64,000 bases of DNA from Batkoa obscura (GCA_030770535.1 JASVEC010000019.1:744001-808000); one strand, 5' to 3'; shown: positions 34,810 to 46,627, counted from the first letter of the stretch. The notes: generated by a model not told the origin, from the sequence alone. A program made the numbers and translations.

Positions 34810-36588
34810 ATGCAAACTTTCATAATTAAACTTCGAAATGGAATTTTTGAAAATTTCAATACAATAGGGAGGAGTACACAATATAAACATTGTAATTCAT
34901 TTGCATCAATTTTAAGAGATACTTATAACAACCCAAGGTTTATGGAATTTTATAATAAAACAAAACAAAGAAAAGATATATCATCAAAGTTTACTATCGA
35001 TAATAATAAACTTAATCAAGTAATATATAAAATTAGTGCTTTAAGGGAAACAGGAAATAAAAATCAATAAGTAGTGTTATTATCAACTATAGCTTCAGTA
35101 TATTCTTTTGATGAATGCAAAAGTTTTGGGTTTAATATAAATGGAAATCAATATGATTATTCAAAAACAAGTAATAATAATAAAATATCAACATTACAAT
35201 CTATTATTAAAAATGCAAAAAAAATTAATGATTAAATTGAAACTATCATACAATATTTGCTAAATGATTCAGCTATTTCATCAAGATTTAATAAAAAAAA
35301 TAATGATAGTAAGTATTCATCAGATAATATATATATATTAAATAAAAGTAGAATAATGATACATAGTAAATATTTTAATGATCTAAGAGATAAAGCAGTA
35401 GCTAGGTCAACGTTCTTTAAATATATACCAAGTAATTTCAAAAATCCAGCAAGAAAAACGGATCTATGTAATATATGTGCTCAGTATACAGTTAGAAAAA
35501 AGTTATTTGAAAATAAAATGAATACAGCAATAAAAAACAAAGCAGAGATAGAAGAAATTTTCAACGAAGAAGAAAAATCATACAAATTATACAAATTCTG
35601 TGTTGATACTCAAAAAAACACATTTAATGAAACTATTAAAAAATTAAATAACAAAAGTTGTATAATAATTTTAGATTTTAAACAAAATATGGAAATAGGA
35701 ACAAGACCAGATTCAATAAATCTAGATCATTACAATAAACAAGCTATATCAATATTAGGTTTTGGTGTATTATATTTAAAAGATGATAAAACAATAGCCA
35801 AAGTTTACTTTGATTATTTATCTGAAATATTGAATCATGATTCAGCATATGCAGGAGATTGTTTAATCAAGTTGATCTCTATAGAGCTTCTATTTAAAAA
35901 GTTTACGAAAACTAATATATGGGCAGATACAGGAAATCATTTTAGATCCCAAGAGTTTCTACACTATATGGGAGTGTTTTTTTTACTTCATTATTTTTTC
36001 TATTTTTAACTACTACTTAAGGCGGAAAATTTGTTAGTAAAATTCTTAAACACAAAAATACATCCCCATATGTTTAAACAAATTCATAAAATAAATAGTA
36101 GTTTGAATGTTAATCTTAATTTTTTTGCTGAGTATCATGGAAAAAGTATAGTTGATGGACATTTTGGAAACCTTTCAAAATGGAAAAGTAGTTTTGAAGC
36201 ATTGGGTAAAGTAGGAGATATCAATCAATTAATTCCAAGATTTGAGACTTTTATTTGCGAGCATAATAGAATTAACAATTCAACTGTTAATAATGCGAAA
36301 ACAGATATAATTTTTAAAAAGTATGAAAGAAACAAAAATACAAAAATACAAAAAGAACAATAGAGATGCAAGGCATTAAGAAGTATTTACACTTTATTAA
36401 ACATAACAATAAACTACATTGTTATCCAGTATCTGATACATCAAAAAAAGCGATATAGTTCCAATTAAAGTTATAGAGTCTATAGAAAATAGAAAAATTA
36501 AAAGATCAATCCCAGCTTATCTTACGAAAACAATAGAGAATTTGAAAATTTCGATATTTCTTAAGCAAGTAGGTAAGTTTGTTGAATG
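34810..36588 (+). pseudogene. Transposase-like gene, unplaced, interrupted
   Basis: Open stretches at 34810-35070, 35257-35965 and 36072-36363, plus shorter ones to about 36588, separated by stops, frame changes and one MITE. Readable motifs: a Cys pair in TDLCNICAQYTVRKK, LDFKQNMEIGTRPDS, YLSEILNHDSAYAGDCL, IWADTGNHFRSQEF and, after the MITE, FFAEYHGKSIVDGHFGNL. The spacing of D (LDFK), D (WADTG) and E (AEYHG) looks like a DDE catalytic core, and that is my inference. I do not recognise it as Mariner, hAT, MULE or PIF. This copy cannot be active. Confidence 0.6.
35966..36071 (-). mobile_element. MITE family A inside the transposase gene
   Basis: ATATGGGAGTGTTTTTTT to ACATCCCCATAT, in reverse orientation. 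It splits the transposase reading frame between IWADTG and AEYHG. Confidence 0.92.
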
Positions 36589-36603
36589 ATAGAAATAGAC
36601 TAT

Positions 36604-36806
36604 TAAACGTTAATATTACCTAAGTTATTAATAGCTAAGTTAATAAATAGTCAAAGAACAAGTAATTGTAATAATATGTAAAAACTATTATTATATTACT
36701 TGTGTTATATAAAGATGGTTAATTGTAGCTTTGGGGCTGATCACTTCCCCCTATTTAGCTATTTATTAACTTAGCAATATATTAATAAAGTAATTATAAC
36801 ATTAAA
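36604..36806. mobile_element. ~200-bp palindromic element (second MITE family)
   Basis: Long imperfect terminal inverted repeats of about 45 bp. The inner part of the left arm reads GCTAAGTTAATAAATAG and the right arm its complement CTATTTATTAACTTAGC. A further inner pair is AGTAATTGTAATAAT / ATTATTATATTACT. Non-coding. Only one copy is seen in the window. Confidence 0.65.
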
Positions 36807-37139
36807 ATAGCTTATTTATTTGATAGAAAATCTGGAATGTTGGTTATAAAGCGACCAATAATAAACATTTCTCAATAAAGCTTTATAGGAATATGTATTT
36901 AATATCTAGTAGAAATTCAGCTAACTTACAGTATCAACTATAACACAATGGTTTAGAACTGTGTCTGGGTGCTTTTTTTTTAACAAAAAAGTTCTTTTTA
37001 TAGAATTTTAAACCAAGTTTTTAAAATAAAAATATTTAAAAATAGGATAAAATGATGAAACCAATTCAAACAACCCCATATTAACAATTACAATTTATAT
37101 TAAACATTAGTTAGTTTATCAACTTAAATTCTAAATAGT

Positions 37140-37244
37140 ATATGGGGATGTATTTTTTTGCTTAATAGTTTTGCTAATAATCTCTCTGCTCAAATAGCGC
37201 TTGAAAAATGGAAAAGTTATGAAACCAAAAAAACAGCCCCATAT
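37140..37244 (+). mobile_element. MITE family A
   Basis: ATATGGGGATGTATTTTTTT at the left and CAGCCCCATAT at the right. It lies 57 bp outside the left arm of the crystallin inverted repeat and 62 bp outside the right end of the DNA transposon. Confidence 0.9.
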
Positions 37245-37300
37245 AGTTTTATACTTTTTAACTTCATAATTATAAAAAAGTAAAAAACAAATTCAGTAAC

Positions 37301-37769
37301 TATACAATTTAATTATTTAACAAGAGCCATAACGATTATGTTTGATAAAGATAGAACCTGGGCATCCTTTCTTAGAGTCTAAATCAAATGATCCACCTTG
37401 CATTTGACTAATTACATGACCAATACAGTCTTTACCATAGTGTAAAGTAACTTGGGTGCTACCTGATGATAATAAAGATTTAATAGTAAAATCAGGAACA
37501 TCATTGACACATCCATAAGCTCCATTAACTACAACTTTCTTAAATTCACCTTTGAAGTTAGATTCTGAGTAAAGAGTAGCGTCCATGGTTAAGCCACTGT
37601 TTGGTGGTAAACTTACATCCCCACAGTTATCGTTTTTAGCTGGACATTTTTCAGCGTTGATGGAAAGAAGGGTAGCAACAGCGAATAAGATAGATTTGAA
37701 TTGCATCTTTGGGTTTTTTTAATATTTAAGTGTTTTTAAAATTTATAAACTTTATATTGTTTATATAGT
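37301..37769. repeat. Left arm of a 469-bp inverted repeat
   Basis: The exact-looking reverse complement of 38523-38991, covering the whole 129-codon gene, ~17 bp after its stop and ~63 bp before its ATG. Outside both boundaries the sequences differ completely. Confidence 0.95.
37317..37706 (-). CDS. Secreted βγ-crystallin-like protein, copy 1
   Basis: 129 codons, single exon. Signal peptide MQFKSILFAVATLLSINA, then a mature domain of about 110 residues with six Cys. Two Greek-key-like stretches are readable: ATLYSESNFKGEFKKV (the Y-x-x-x-x-F-x-G pattern), later SLLSSG, and VTLHYGKDCIGHV with GSIFIKHNRYGSC at the end. This resembles secreted microbial βγ-crystallin or spherulin-type proteins. 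The function here is unknown; stress-related, wall or surface, and Ca2+-binding roles are known elsewhere in the superfamily. The protein is identical to copy 2, which is divergently transcribed. A TATA-like TATATAA lies ~60 bp upstream. Confidence 0.85.
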   Translation of the reverse strand: MQFKSILFAVATLLSINAEKCPAKNDNCGDVSLPPNSGLTMDATLYSESNFKGEFKKVVVNGAYGCVNDVPDFTIKSLLSSGSTQVTLHYGKDCIGHVISQMQGGSFDLDSKKGCPGSIFIKHNRYGSC

Positions 37770-38522
37770 TTACATTAATTGAAATGGATCAATTAAAATA
37801 GCAGTCAACTTATTTGTTCAATCATGAGATAATTAGAGCTAAAATTAACTAAAGATAAAATGATTGAATCTAAAAATAAAAGCCGAAAGTTACTTTTAAA
37901 TTTGAAATTAATATTATATTAGATAAACTTTGCTTGGTCTCATCATAATGAAAAAAAACTAATATTTTATTCTCTGTAAATATTTTTATAACTTTGTCAT
38001 TACCAAATTAGTCTTATATTTCATTACAATTTTTATTTAACTTTTGATTGTTAAAAATAAACTTTAGTTAAATCAAATGATCTCTTTATACTTAGTTTTA
38101 AACAGCTTAGATGCAATCATTTTAATTTAACTTTATATATACCCAGATTTATTTATATCCCTATGACATGACTATTAAAACCCACTATACAAAAGCTTTT
38201 GTTTTTACTCCAATTCAAATTGAACTTTACAGTAAAATATCAAATTATATGCAGCATTTAAAAGTGTTGTGTCTGATTTAAATAAGAAATTCAAAAGAAG
38301 AAATAATGCTTAAAAGTTAAAAATAAAATCAATTATATTTATTTTAAAATAACTTCAACTATGTCAATTAATATGAGATCATTTTATTTTTTATAAATTT
38401 AAAATTCCTCTACGTTCTATTTTTAAATTTGGGATATGGAACTAATGACAAAATATAAAATACTAAAGTGTCCTTATGACTTAATTGTATTAAAACTACT
38501 AGGCTAAAATCTAAGAGCTACT
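37770..38522. promoter_or_regulatory. Shared divergent upstream region of the crystallin-like pair
   Basis: 753 bp of unique DNA between the two repeat arms, so each gene has an identical proximal 60 bp (with a TATA-like box at 37761-37767 and 38525-38531) but a different distal side. No gene is seen in it. Confidence 0.6.
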
Positions 38523-38991
38523 ACTATATAAACAATATAAAGTTTATAAATTTTAAAAACACTTAAATATTAAAAAAACCCAAAGATGCAATTCAAATCT
38601 ATCTTATTCGCTGTTGCTACCCTTCTTTCCATCAACGCTGAAAAATGTCCAGCTAAAAACGATAACTGTGGGGATGTAAGTTTACCACCAAACAGTGGCT
38701 TAACCATGGACGCTACTCTTTACTCAGAATCTAACTTCAAAGGTGAATTTAAGAAAGTTGTAGTTAATGGAGCTTATGGATGTGTCAATGATGTTCCTGA
38801 TTTTACTATTAAATCTTTATTATCATCAGGTAGCACCCAAGTTACTTTACACTATGGTAAAGACTGTATTGGTCATGTAATTAGTCAAATGCAAGGTGGA
38901 TCATTTGATTTAGACTCTAAGAAAGGATGCCCAGGTTCTATCTTTATCAAACATAATCGTTATGGCTCTTGTTAAATAATTAAATTGTATA
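38523..38991. repeat. Right arm of the 469-bp inverted repeat
   Basis: Partner of 37301-37769. It begins AC then TATATAAACAATATAAAG and ends AATTAAATTGTATA. Confidence 0.95.
38586..38975 (+). CDS. Secreted βγ-crystallin-like protein, copy 2
   Basis: Same 129-residue protein as copy 1, and the coding DNA also matches by eye at every base. A TATA-like TATATAAAC lies about 60 bp upstream of the ATG. The downstream DNA diverges 16 bp after the stop. Both copies keep an intact frame, so either could be the source. A recent inverted duplication or ongoing gene conversion would explain the identity. Confidence 0.85.
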   Translation: MQFKSILFAVATLLSINAEKCPAKNDNCGDVSLPPNSGLTMDATLYSESNFKGEFKKVVVNGAYGCVNDVPDFTIKSLLSSGSTQVTLHYGKDCIGHVISQMQGGSFDLDSKKGCPGSIFIKHNRYGSC

Positions 38992-39162
38992 TAATGTATT
39001 CATTTAAGTTTTTAAGAAACTTTTTAACTATAAAACAATAGGCTAATATTTTGTTGTCAAATGTTTAAAAGAATATAACTTTTATTTTTAAAAATACTTT
39101 ACAAATAATAAACTATCTTATAATATAAAAAATTCTAAAAATAAATACATCTAACCTTTTCT

Positions 39163-40449
39163 CTAATCGGATGTCCTATAAAAGCGCTCATAGTTAGTGA
39201 TAGGTACATGACACCTTGGGCATGGTGGATTTGAGTCATTAGAAGAAACCAAAATTGATAAACATTGGTAACACAACAGATGATTACAATTTAAAGAATA
39301 AGCAAGTTGACATCTACAATTCAAAGCTCCAATAAAATTTGGATGATAACTATTACTATTATTCATAATTATTTCCTCCTGCGTCATACCCTCATGATTG
39401 CTCTGACTAGTATCATGACTTTCCAAGTTTTTATAATAATAACAATACGCACACGTGGACGTTGGTAACTCGCTTAATATCTTTTGATTTTCTGCTGAAT
39501 ACATGCCTTCTTTTTCATTACCTCCAAACTTGAACAAGATTTTTTTCAGCTTGTTGCTCAACTTTGGTAAATTAATCAAGGGGGCTATGAATAATAAAAA
39601 TTCTGCAAACCCATCCCACACCATCTGTCGATTTAAAAATTCAAAATTTAACTGCCTTATACCTGCTTTTCTGGCTGGTACTAATCTCAGACCAAGTATT
39701 CTTTCAATAATACCTCGGTATCTAAATAAAATAAATATATTTTAAAACCAAGACAGTAAAATGAAACCCACCTTCCGTTATAAATAAAATGCAAAAAATG
39801 AATTAGATTGATCAATTTGACCCATTTTTCTAAAGAACTTATAGCCTTATAAATTTTGTACTTTGTAGTCTGACTATTAACTTCGTCTCCCCATCCCCCG
39901 CCTACTCCTGAGTTTAACCACTTACTCCAGAGATATTGACCACCAATCGTTAACACGCCATAGAGTGATACTTGTAATAAAGTGGGGTCCGAAATCGAAG
40001 TGGTAGTAAAATTTTTAGCTGAAGCAAGAGTAAATAAAAAAGATGTAATCAAAAAAAATAATTTTACGTGAAAAATCATTTTGAAACCTCAGGTTTTGCA
40101 ACATGGCGCCGTAGCTAGCTTTAAACTTACCACGGAAAGAAAAATAAAACAAAACACTTTGAAGCCCTAGAACCAATTCTGGTTCATACATAGTTTTGAT
40201 ATCACTCTATAAAAAGCAAAACTATTATTTTAAACTTTATAGGCTTTAGTAATTGGTTACCTTGAACAATGAGACTGCAGTAAATAGCTTCGTTGATAAA
40301 ATCTCTTTTAATTCATTATCTAACAAATCAGCATCTAGCTGTGCCACTCTGGAGACTTTTAAATCTACATTTTTCAAATCCACAATTTCCTTAACGCTTT
40401 CTTCTTTCTCTACTTCATTGTCTTTGGCTTCCCAGTAGTTATTACTCAT
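39163..40449 (-). CDS. PEX2: Peroxin-2, RING E3 subunit of the peroxisomal import machinery
   Basis: With PEX10 and PEX12 this membrane protein ubiquitinates the receptor PEX5 for recycling. Four exons (40449-40261, 40206-40131, 40087-39772, 39721-39163) give 379 codons. Family features in order: VSRVAQLDADLLDNEL near residue 35, YGVLTIGGQYLW in the middle, a membrane region (LINLIHFLHFIYNG), and LNFEFLNRQMVWDGFAEFLL. A C-terminal RING follows, CAYC, then CRCQLAYSLNCNHLLCYQCL, then CPRC. The RING has a long insert of about 45 residues (SHDTSQSNHEGMTQEE and on) after its first Cys pair. Divergent from the SCP2-type thiolase gene 545 bp away. Confidence 0.93.
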
Positions 40450-40993
40450 TGCTGTGTGTTAAAAAATCGTCCGATTTAATGTTAGTAGATAAAAACTGTT
40501 TTTTAAAATGATATTAAAAATTCAGTGAATTAAAAGGCAACTTCATTTAAAACTCAGGTTAAACCAATTATAATTAGCTTTTACATGCCAAGCCAATGAA
40601 TGAAAATTAGTCTAAAAAAGGTTAAAATGGACCTAATTTTCAACTAGAAATTAATAAAGTAAAACTTTGACTTTGAAAAGCATATATTTGTCACAAAACA
40701 ACCCTTTTTAGACTTAAATTAGTATTCATAAATAGAAAGACGCTATTTATCTATTATAAAATTATGAACCAAAACCAAAGAACTCTGGTATCTCAAGAGC
40801 AATTTACCTCCCTAGCTTTAAAAACCATGCTATTTCAACATTTGAAAAATAATAGTCACAGCCTCACTTTTAACCAATAAAGTTTAAATTTTTAACCATG
40901 ATGAAGTCATCAATCATTTGAAATAGAAATGTGTCAAAAAAATAAACTACATTTTTAATATTTTTATCAAAAAATACAACCGAAAGATTCATA
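40450..40993. promoter_or_regulatory. Divergent promoter region, PEX2 / SCP2-thiolase
   Basis: 544 bp between the two start codons. No reading frame is seen. It must contain the promoters of two peroxisomal genes, which suggests coordinated expression, but I recognise no fatty-acid response element with confidence. Confidence 0.5.
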
Positions 40994-42588
40994 ATGACAC
41001 GTACGTTTGTAATTGGAGTGGGTATGACGAAGTAAGAATACATAAACTTTATATACAGGAGCTAAATCATGCTAGGTTTGAACGCTTTGGAAAGCGTGAA
41101 GATTGGGAGTATCCAGGTATTTTTAACTAAATAACTAACCATTTAACTAGAGCTTTTCATTAGAAATCGCAAAAGAGGCCATAGAAGAAGCATTGAAAGA
41201 TAGTGAGTTGGGGATCAATGATATCGAGGCCGCCGTTGCCTCTTATTGTTACGGTGACTCTTGCTGTGGTCATCGAGGTCTAAGAGGTAAGTGCAGGAAA
41301 TTTTATAATTTATTAAAATATGCTTACAGTAAAATTAATAGAGGTGGGACTTACAGGGATACCTGTATTCAATGTGAATAGTAATTGTTCCTCAGGCTCA
41401 AGTGCCTTATATTTAGCAAATACCTTTTTAAAGTCTGGAAAGGAGTGCATGCTAGCGTTTGGTAAGTATAAAAGTAGATGAAATCAAGTTATTCATATTA
41501 ATTTATTTTTTAAAGGGTTTGAGAAGATGGAGGTAAGAAGCAAGCATAACGAATATTAGTTTTTAAAGTTTATTTTTATTTTAGCGTGGTCTTTCCATGA
41601 AATACCCTAACTTCCCACAGCCAACTGCACCCCATTATTTAGCCCATGACGATTTGATCGAAAAATTAAACTTGCCTCCAATCAACAAGCACCCCAAATT
41701 AAATGAAATGACTAGTGGAGCCATGACTATGTTCACTTCCGCTGGTTTGGAGTATATGCGCAAATACAATGTATCCAAAGAAGTGTTAACAAAGATAGCA
41801 CACAAAAATCATTTACACTCAGTTTATAACGCAAAAGCATGTTTCAATCAAGAGTTTACTTATGAGCAGATTACAAATCCTAAGATGCAACTAACGGATT
41901 TAATCTACTCTGCAATGGCTGGACCTACTGTAAGTTTCAATTTGACTATTGTTATTATTAATTAAGCTCTTTTTAGGCTGATGGTGGTGCAGCAGCCGTC
42001 CTGGTTACTGAAAGTTACCTAAATAAAAATCCACATCTTAAAGAAAAAGCGGTGGAAATTTTAGACATGGAAATGTTGAGTGATACTGCAAATTTCAATG
42101 ATTCTTTTGCAAATATTGTTGGACTCAACTTAGCTAAAGAAGGTGTTAATAGAATTTTCAAAAGACAAAATCAATATTCTATCAAAGATGTTTCAGTAAT
42201 TGAATTACATGATTGCTTTACGCCAAACGAATTTTTATTGTATGAGGCACTTGGCCTATGTGATGAAGGCAAGGCGGAGAAATTGGTTATGGAGGAGATG
42301 AAAATGATCCAATGTAAAGGCAAAGGCAGATTGATGCAGTTCAAAAATCAAGTGGTTGTTAATCCTTCTGGGGGCTTAGTTTCCAAAGGTCATCCCTTAG
42401 GTGCTACAGGTTTAGCTCAATGCTATGAGCTTTGTAATCAATTAAGATCTAAAGTGGAACCTGAGCGTCAAGTACCTAATCCCAAGTTAGCTCTTCAACA
42501 CAATGTTGGCATTGGAACAAGCTGTGTACTGTTTTTGTATAAAAAATATTTACCTTTAACTAAGAATCACAGTTTAAATAAACTTTAA
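40994..42588 (+). CDS. Peroxisomal SCP2/SCPx-type thiolase
   Basis: 3-ketoacyl-CoA thiolase domain as in sterol carrier protein x, which splits branched or straight 3-ketoacyl-CoA in peroxisomes. Seven exons (40994-41031, 41076-41116, 41164-41286, 41357-41461, 41516-41532, 41585-41929, 41977-42588) give 426 codons. Exon 5 is 17 nt. N-terminus VFVVGVGMTKF-like (FVIGVGMTKFERFGKREDW). Nucleophile Cys78 lies in NVNSNCSSGSSALYL, with a His in VNPSGGLVSKGHPLGATG. The sequence ends NKL, a plausible PTS1 variant. There is no C-terminal SCP2 lipid-carrier domain, unlike mammalian SCPx. It is convergent with the RFWD3-like gene, with 12 bp between stop codons. Confidence 0.93.
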
Positions 42589-42600
42589 TTTTGATTTTTA

Positions 42601-44932
42601 TTAAGATACAAAAATAGGCGTATTCTTTTGGATTGAAGTTTTTAAACTGAAAGTCGAATTTACATATTCAAAAAGCAAAATTGAGTTAGAGGTTAAAATC
42701 AATAACAATGGGGTACTTTCACTATCCTCACTCTTGAAAAACTTAAAGTCTAAAATAGCCCCCATTTGTTCAAATGTGTCGTTTTTTAGCACAAATTTTA
42801 TAGGCTCGACTTGTTCTTCATCAATTATGGTATTACTATTACCATCTTCAATAGCTGGTAATCTATAGATTAAAATCTAATAATTTTAGTTTCAACGCCA
42901 TCTTGTTGTAGTTATCATATTACTTACTTCTTTTCTCAGTTCATCTCTAGCACAAAAATAAGCATGATCAGTAAAAAATAAATACGTTTTGGGCATAGAG
43001 GTCTCTTGAAAGTACCCCTTAAGATCAGCTACTTTGTTAAACTGAACTTCATCTAAATGATTGGTAATATTCACCATGGAAGTGATACTCAATATACTAC
43101 TATGTCTATTAAACATTAACTTACCAATAATATGATTTGTTGTTTTTAATGCTGAATCTCGAAATGAAGCCAAAATCATTTTCTTTTCATGGTCATATGT
43201 TAATGAGTAGCATGAACAGTTTGAGTCTTTTTTATCAATAATTTTTTTACATAATTTAGTCGCATTATAGTGGCTATTATAACTAATGTTCCCTTCAAAA
43301 TTTAAATCCCATAAATAAACCCCATCAATATTAGCACCAATCAAATACTCGAGTTGGTTGAGTTCAACAAAATATAAAGAATGAATTGGCGCTTGACTTG
43401 TGATTTCGGGATAATGCAGTATTCGGGTAGGCTCTTGGCATAAAATTGAATTGTAATCAAACTCTACTATTTTTGAATTGCCGCACCCTGCATAAATAAA
43501 ATGTTTTTGCTTTGAATTAAAACAACATGACCATCCTTGGCCTGGTAACTTAAATTTATGGTTGATTTTTTGTTCCATAGGGTTGCTTAAGACCATAGTA
43601 CTATCGAAGGACACTGTTAATAAACGAATGACAGTTCCAATTTCTTGAGTTTTAATATCTCTCAACTGACTATTATGTAAGCGATAAGAAAATTGTACAT
43701 TTGTTTGGTTTAATTTGATGGTAGTGATACCAAAATTCGTCGGATCAAATTTACGCCCAACAAATATTATCTTCTCATTATTACTAACATCCATTACCCT
43801 CGTGATATTTGACTAGATAACAGTTAGAACCGATTGTCATATGCTTATGATTTTTACTCTTACTTCATTGGATACTTCAACTTTTGCTTTGAACCTAAAA
43901 ATAGCACTATTTAGACCTTTATGTTTACTTGGTATAATGATCTCATAAGGTGAAATTATAGCCACACTATCTACTTCAATTATATCTGTTGGTATTATAT
44001 CACCAAAAGATTGACAGTTTGCAACTTTTCTATAATAATAAATAAAATTAATTAATTAATAAAGATAAAAAAGTTACCGATTTAATTCTTGAATAACTTT
44101 ACGTGCTTTAGATAGTTCTCTCTAAATAAAGAACGTTTAGTTTTACTTGCTCTTCAATTTAATTTAATTTAATTTAATTTACCTCTATCATATCTTTACT
44201 TAGCTTCACCTTATTCAACTCACTCTGCACCAATTCTATTTGGGTCCTTGCCATTTCTGCTTTTTTTAGGGCAGAATCTCTTTCAGTTACATCCAACGCT
44301 TTGAGATTGTTGATATACAATGATCGTATTTCTTTATCTTTGTAATATACGCTAGATGAAATTAGTAAAGGACTCAATTTAAATAAAAAAACTATACCCA
44401 CAGAATGGACATGGTGCTAAGTTTAATCCACGATCAAGTGCTTTGGTCTGAAACCAACGTTTAACACAACTGTGAAGATATTAATTATGGTTTTTTGAAG
44501 CAGTATTTTATTACCTTTTGCCAAACACATGGCCGCAAGGGAGGCAGGATATCTGATGTTCTCCAGAGTTTGTCCAGTCTGAGTAACATATTGAACATGT
44601 GTTTGAGTCTTCTTCTTCATACTCTCTCTAAAAAATTAATATTAATTATCTAAAATTTTATACCTATGTAAGCTTACAGCCCGTTTCAGTCTATTACTTT
44701 GAGAATTATTACTATCCTCTGTACTTAAATCAACCTTAGTATCAGTAATATTACTTGGCACTATCTCTCTCCTTTGAATCCTTTGAAATTCAATATCATC
44801 GTCATTGAGTTGGATGGAATCGAGGTCAATCAAGTTACCGTTGTCATTTGTATAATTGAGTGTAATGTAATTAAGAAGGCTTTCTGTTTCATTGTCAACA
44901 TGTTGATTCCCTCCACTGTCATTAAATTCCAT
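42601..44932 (-). CDS. RFWD3: RFWD3-like RING/WD40 E3 ubiquitin ligase
   Basis: RFWD3 ubiquitinates RPA and RAD51 at stalled forks in animals. Eight exons (44932-44678, 44627-44515, 44469-44398, 44351-44183, 44121-44078, 44029-43864, 43812-42928, 42876-42601) give 659 codons. After an acidic N-terminus there is a RING at about 96-144: CSICYSDWTNSGEHQISCLP, then CGHVFGKSCVKRWF and CPFC. Next comes a coiled coil (LKALDVTERDSALKKAEMAR), then WD40-like repeats including PGQGWSCCFNSKQKHFIYAG, which parallels the RFWD3 propeller. Order and wording match RFWD3 better than other RING-WD40 proteins. A role in repair here is inferred from the family. Its ATG is 94 bp from that of ATE1. Confidence 0.85.
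44155..44181. repeat. AATTT tandem run in an RFWD3 intron
   Basis: Five AATTT-type units directly abut the splice donor of exon 4, so the repeat forms the start of the intron. Confidence 0.75.
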
Positions 44933-45026
44933 AGTATCGTTAAATAACTTAAAAGTATTGAACCAGAATAAAAAGTAAAAGAAATTTTGTTTTTGTTTTT
45001 TTATTTCCAATTTACCAATTTTGTCA
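44933..45026. promoter_or_regulatory. 94-bp bidirectional promoter region, RFWD3-like / ATE1
   Basis: Only 94 bp separates the two divergent start codons, so the 5' UTRs and core promoters must be very short or overlap. It is A/T-tract-rich with no clear TATA box. Confidence 0.6.

Positions 45027-46627
<1,601 letters not shown>

Larger units (their letters stand above)
34047..37077 (+). mobile_element. ~3-kb DNA transposon with nested insertions
   Basis: Terminal inverted repeats: the left end reads GGGGTGGTTCGAATTGGTTT and the right end, reverse-complemented, GGGGTTGTTTGAATTGGTTT, agreeing at about 18 of 20 positions. TAT may be a 3-bp target duplication, but this is weak. It carries an interrupted transposase-like gene (34810-36588). 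Three later insertions lie inside: a MITE at 34277-34765 that is itself split by a solo LTR, a MITE at 35966-36071 within the transposase, and a palindromic element at 36604-36806. A second copy of the left end starts at 63688. I cannot place the transposase in a named superfamily. Confidence 0.75.

Noticed and set aside
36960-37077. Initially read as another MITE copy
   Set aside because: Only the last ~30 bp match the MITE. The segment is better explained as the right end of the 3-kb DNA transposon.
37301-38991. Simple assembly mirror artefact for the crystallin pair
   Set aside because: Kept as a caveat only. The unique spacer and different outer flanks on both sides argue for a real inverted duplication.
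41032-41058. 27-nt intron in the thiolase gene ending at the first AG
   Set aside because: It would put a stop codon in the next exon. The next AG (41075) gives a 44-nt intron and the conserved MTKFERFG.
44628-44655. Short intron starting at GTATAA in the RFWD3-like gene
   Set aside because: Leads out of the RING frame at the first AG. The GTAAGC donor 22 nt upstream keeps the frame and gives a normal-sized intron.
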